Positions 62,217-64,000 of a stretch of DNA of 64,000 nt are shown here, piece after piece. Each line of letters begins with the position of its first letter. Within the stretch, counting starts at the first letter, position 1. A model generated the notes under the pieces. It was not told where the DNA came from. It saw only the letters and a list, made by a program, of their open reading frames with translations, and searched no databases. The stretch covers positions 101,098-165,097 of the forward strand of contig NZ_CABFVH010000008.1 of assembly GCF_902141855.1 (NCBI RefSeq), in the 5' to 3' direction. The translations under genes and the position numbers were made by a program. Source of the stretch: Methylobacterium dankookense. Its GTDB lineage: Bacteria > Pseudomonadota > Alphaproteobacteria > Rhizobiales > Beijerinckiaceae.

Positions 62217-63500
62217 TTAATCCTCCGGATCGGCGTAGAACCCTTCCGCGCCCATGCCCTCCTCGAGCATCATCCGGGCGCGGGCGCGCAACTTCTCGGT
62301 CTCGCTCTTGAGCTGGCCGCAGGCGGCGAGGATGTCGCGCCCGCGCGGGGTCCGCACCGGCGAGGCATAGCCCGCGTTGAACACGATCTCGGAGAAGCGC
62401 TCGATCCGCTCCCAGTCGGAGCATTCGTAGGCGCTGCCCGGCCAGGGGTTGAACGGGATCAGGTTGATCTTGGCCGGGATGCCCTTGAGCAGCCGCACCA
62501 GCTCGCGCGCATCGGCGTCCGAATCGTTGACGCCCTTCAGCATCACGTATTCGAAGGTGATGCGCCGGGCATTGCTGAGGCCCGGATAGTCGCGGCAGGC
62601 CCGGAGCAGCTCCGCGATCGGATATTTGCGGTTGAGGGGCACCAGCTCGTCGCGCAGCGCGTCACGCACGGCGTGCAGGGAGATGGCGAGCATCGCGTTG
62701 CCCTCGGCTCCGAGGCGCGCGATCTGCGGCACCACGCCCGAGGTCGAGACGGTGATGCGCCGGCGCGAGAGGGCGAGCCCCTCCTGGTCCGACATCACGC
62801 CGAGCGCGTCGAGCACGTTGTCGAGATTGTAGAGGGGCTCGCCCATGCCCATGAACACGATGTTCGTGACGAGCCGGCCCACCTCGCCGCTGCCGGAGGC
62901 GTCGCGCGAGGGCATCTGGCCGGTCCAGTCGCCGAGCTGGTCGCGGGCGACCACGAGCTGCGACACGATCTCGGGCCCTGAGAGGTTGCGCACCAGGCGC
63001 TGCGTGCCGGTGTGGCAGAACGAGCAGGTCAGCGTGCAGCCGACCTGGCTCGACACGCAGAGCGTGCCGCGGTCCGGCCCCGGGATGTAGACGCACTCGA
63101 TCTCGGCGCCGCGGTTGTGGTCGTGCTTGCCGGTGGGCGCCATGCGCAGCAGCCACTTGCGGGTGCCGTCGCGGGAGACCTGCTGACTCACCACCTCCGG
63201 CCGGTCGAGGGTGTAAGCGCGGGCGAGCTCGGCCTTGAGTCCCTTGCCGACATTCGTCATCGCGTCGAAGTCGGTGGCACCGCGGAAATTCACCCAGTGC
63301 CAGAGCTGGCCCGCGCGCATGCGGCTCTCGCGCTCGGGCACGCCGATGGCGAGGAGCTTCTCCTTCAGCTCCGCCCGCGTCAGGCCCACGAGGGAGACCG
63401 GCCGGCCGGGCAGGGGCTCGGGCCGGAACTCCGGGGTCTTCTCGATGGGAGGAACGGCGCTGGCCGCGCGCCGGGCGGTGTCGAACGACGCCGTCGCCAT
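62217..63500 (-). CDS. rlmN: 23S rRNA/tRNA adenine-C2 methyltransferase RlmN
   Basis: 427 residues from the ATG at 63500. Radical SAM cluster motif CTLTCSFC; the upstream Cys of LCVSSQVG and the C-terminal methyl-carrying Cys of ILAACGQL are both present. Other family marks: [56 protein letters not shown] and [15 protein letters not shown]. Methylates A2503 of 23S rRNA and A37 of some tRNAs. A longer frame upstream (to 63803) has no conserved sequence. Confidence 0.95.
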   Translation of the reverse strand: MATASFDTARRAASAVPPIEKTPEFRPEPLPGRPVSLVGLTRAELKEKLLAIGVPERESRMRAGQLWHWVNFRGATDFDAMTNVGKGLKAELARAYTLDRPEVVSQQVSRDGTRKWLLRMAPTGKHDHNRGAEIECVYIPGPDRGTLCVSSQVGCTLTCSFCHTGTQRLVRNLSGPEIVSQLVVARDQLGDWTGQMPSRDASGSGEVGRLVTNIVFMGMGEPLYNLDNVLDALGVMSDQEGLALSRRRITVSTSGVVPQIARLGAEGNAMLAISLHAVRDALRDELVPLNRKYPIAELLRACRDYPGLSNARRITFEYVMLKGVNDSDADARELVRLLKGIPAKINLIPFNPWPGSAYECSDWERIERFSEIVFNAGYASPVRTPRGRDILAACGQLKSETEKLRARARMMLEEGMGAEGFYADPED

Positions 63501-64000
63501 GGCTCGATGATCTGCTCTTCGGTTGGGTGTGGGCAGGGATATACGCGATCGGACGGATAAACGCGAATGCGCGTGCGGGCGGTCAGCTCCGCTCGGAGGT
63601 CCGATCCATCGAAGGCACCCCGGAGATCGGCCGCGCCGCGTATCCGGACGGCCCTGGTGCCGAGGCCTCATGGCCCGCGGCTTCGCCCGGGCCGGCCTCC
63701 GTCTGTCATGGTGGTGTCGTGGATTTTTCGCGGTCCTGTCGTTTGGGGAGTTGACGGGCCGGTGGGCGGTCCGTATACCCCGGTCATCGGCGCCGGGCCG
63801 CACCGCTCTTCAGCGGGTTGCGGTGGTGTCGCTTCTTCTGAGATTGCTGGCGGGCTGATCCGGTAGGTAACCGGGTTGCCTGTTATTGCGTCGGCTGAAG
63901 AGTGTGGGCTTCGTTTTGGCCTGTCTGGTTTTGCCGCTTCGGCGGTGGTTCTGGCGGGGATGAGGAACGGAGTTGACACGGTCGAGCGAGGGCCTTAAAC
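63501..64000. other. Right-end non-coding region, probable leader of a gene beyond the window
   Basis: 500 bp with no convincing gene. From about 63680 the DNA is less GC-rich and T/G-rich (GGTGTCGTGGATTTTTCGCG, TTGCCTGTTATTGCGTCGG). It ends in a promoter-like sequence, as expected upstream of a strongly expressed RNA operon. Confidence 0.6.
63973..64000 (+). promoter_or_regulatory. Strong sigma-70-type promoter at the right edge
   Basis: A consensus -35 TTGACA (63973-63978) is followed 17 bp later by TAAAC, the first bases of a probable -10, cut off by the window end. Such near-consensus spacing in this GC-rich genome is typical of rRNA operons. Confidence 0.55.

Overview
The window is very GC-rich (roughly 70% by eye), with dense, often overlapping genes. 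Gene content points to an alphaproteobacterium of the Hyphomicrobiales (Rhizobiales), most like Methylobacteriaceae: yidC next to engB, a NepR-type anti-sigma factor, an HRXXN-type histidine kinase, many soluble and membrane chemoreceptors, and a gene-transfer-agent (GTA) cluster of Rhodobacter type. The taxonomic call is inference from gene content.

Left part (1-10247): end of yidC, engB, a DUF423 protein, a PLP-dependent D-cysteine desulfhydrase-like enzyme, an MsbA-like ABC exporter, rpmE with a strong bidirectional terminator, a membrane acyltransferase, and a PhoPQ/FeuPQ-like two-component system with a PepSY protein. A VapBC-type toxin-antitoxin pair sits on the opposite strand between the kinase and its response regulator.

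Centre (10361-35799): a GTA cluster on the minus strand, read from right to left: small and large terminase, portal, prohead protease, capsid, connector, head-tail adaptor, DUF3168 protein, major tail protein, gp10, tail assembly chaperone, short tape measure, DUF2460, DUF2163, NlpC/P60, giant TIM-barrel tail protein, a DUF2793 tail fibre with a C1q-like tip, GH24 lysozyme and small membrane proteins. No integrase, repressor or replication gene is seen. The cluster is split by three sets of foreign genes: a two-PAS chemoreceptor plus a small secreted protein (between terminase and portal); two secreted trypsin-like proteases plus a PAS protein (between capsid and connector); and a glycosyltransferase plus a GH130-like beta-propeller gene (between tail fibre and lysozyme). 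The first two islands share a ~175-bp palindromic repeat. The head-tail adaptor gene is broken by a 17-bp tandem duplication, so particle production in this strain is doubtful unless the duplication is an assembly error.

Right of the GTA (36014-50528): an HRXXN kinase with a degenerate ATPase domain, an M20 peptidase, a SRPBCC protein, a lipoprotein, an orphan NepR, a glutamyl-tRNA synthetase, and a LysR / hydratase / CoA-transferase / TRAP transporter (DctPQM) cluster that looks like import and CoA activation of a C4-C5 dicarboxylate such as mesaconate or itaconate. Next is a pseudo-caspase with Tyr and Ser in place of the catalytic His and Cys, a DQAAR repeat linker and TPRs.

Right end (50673-64000): an OmpA-like protein, an RND efflux adaptor and pump, a membrane chemoreceptor, a second orphan RND adaptor, an AsmA-like protein, an outer-membrane beta-barrel and rlmN. 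The last bases look like the start of a strong rRNA-type promoter. Four families of dispersed intergenic palindromes are present; one family shows compensatory stem changes and sits between convergent genes in both copies.
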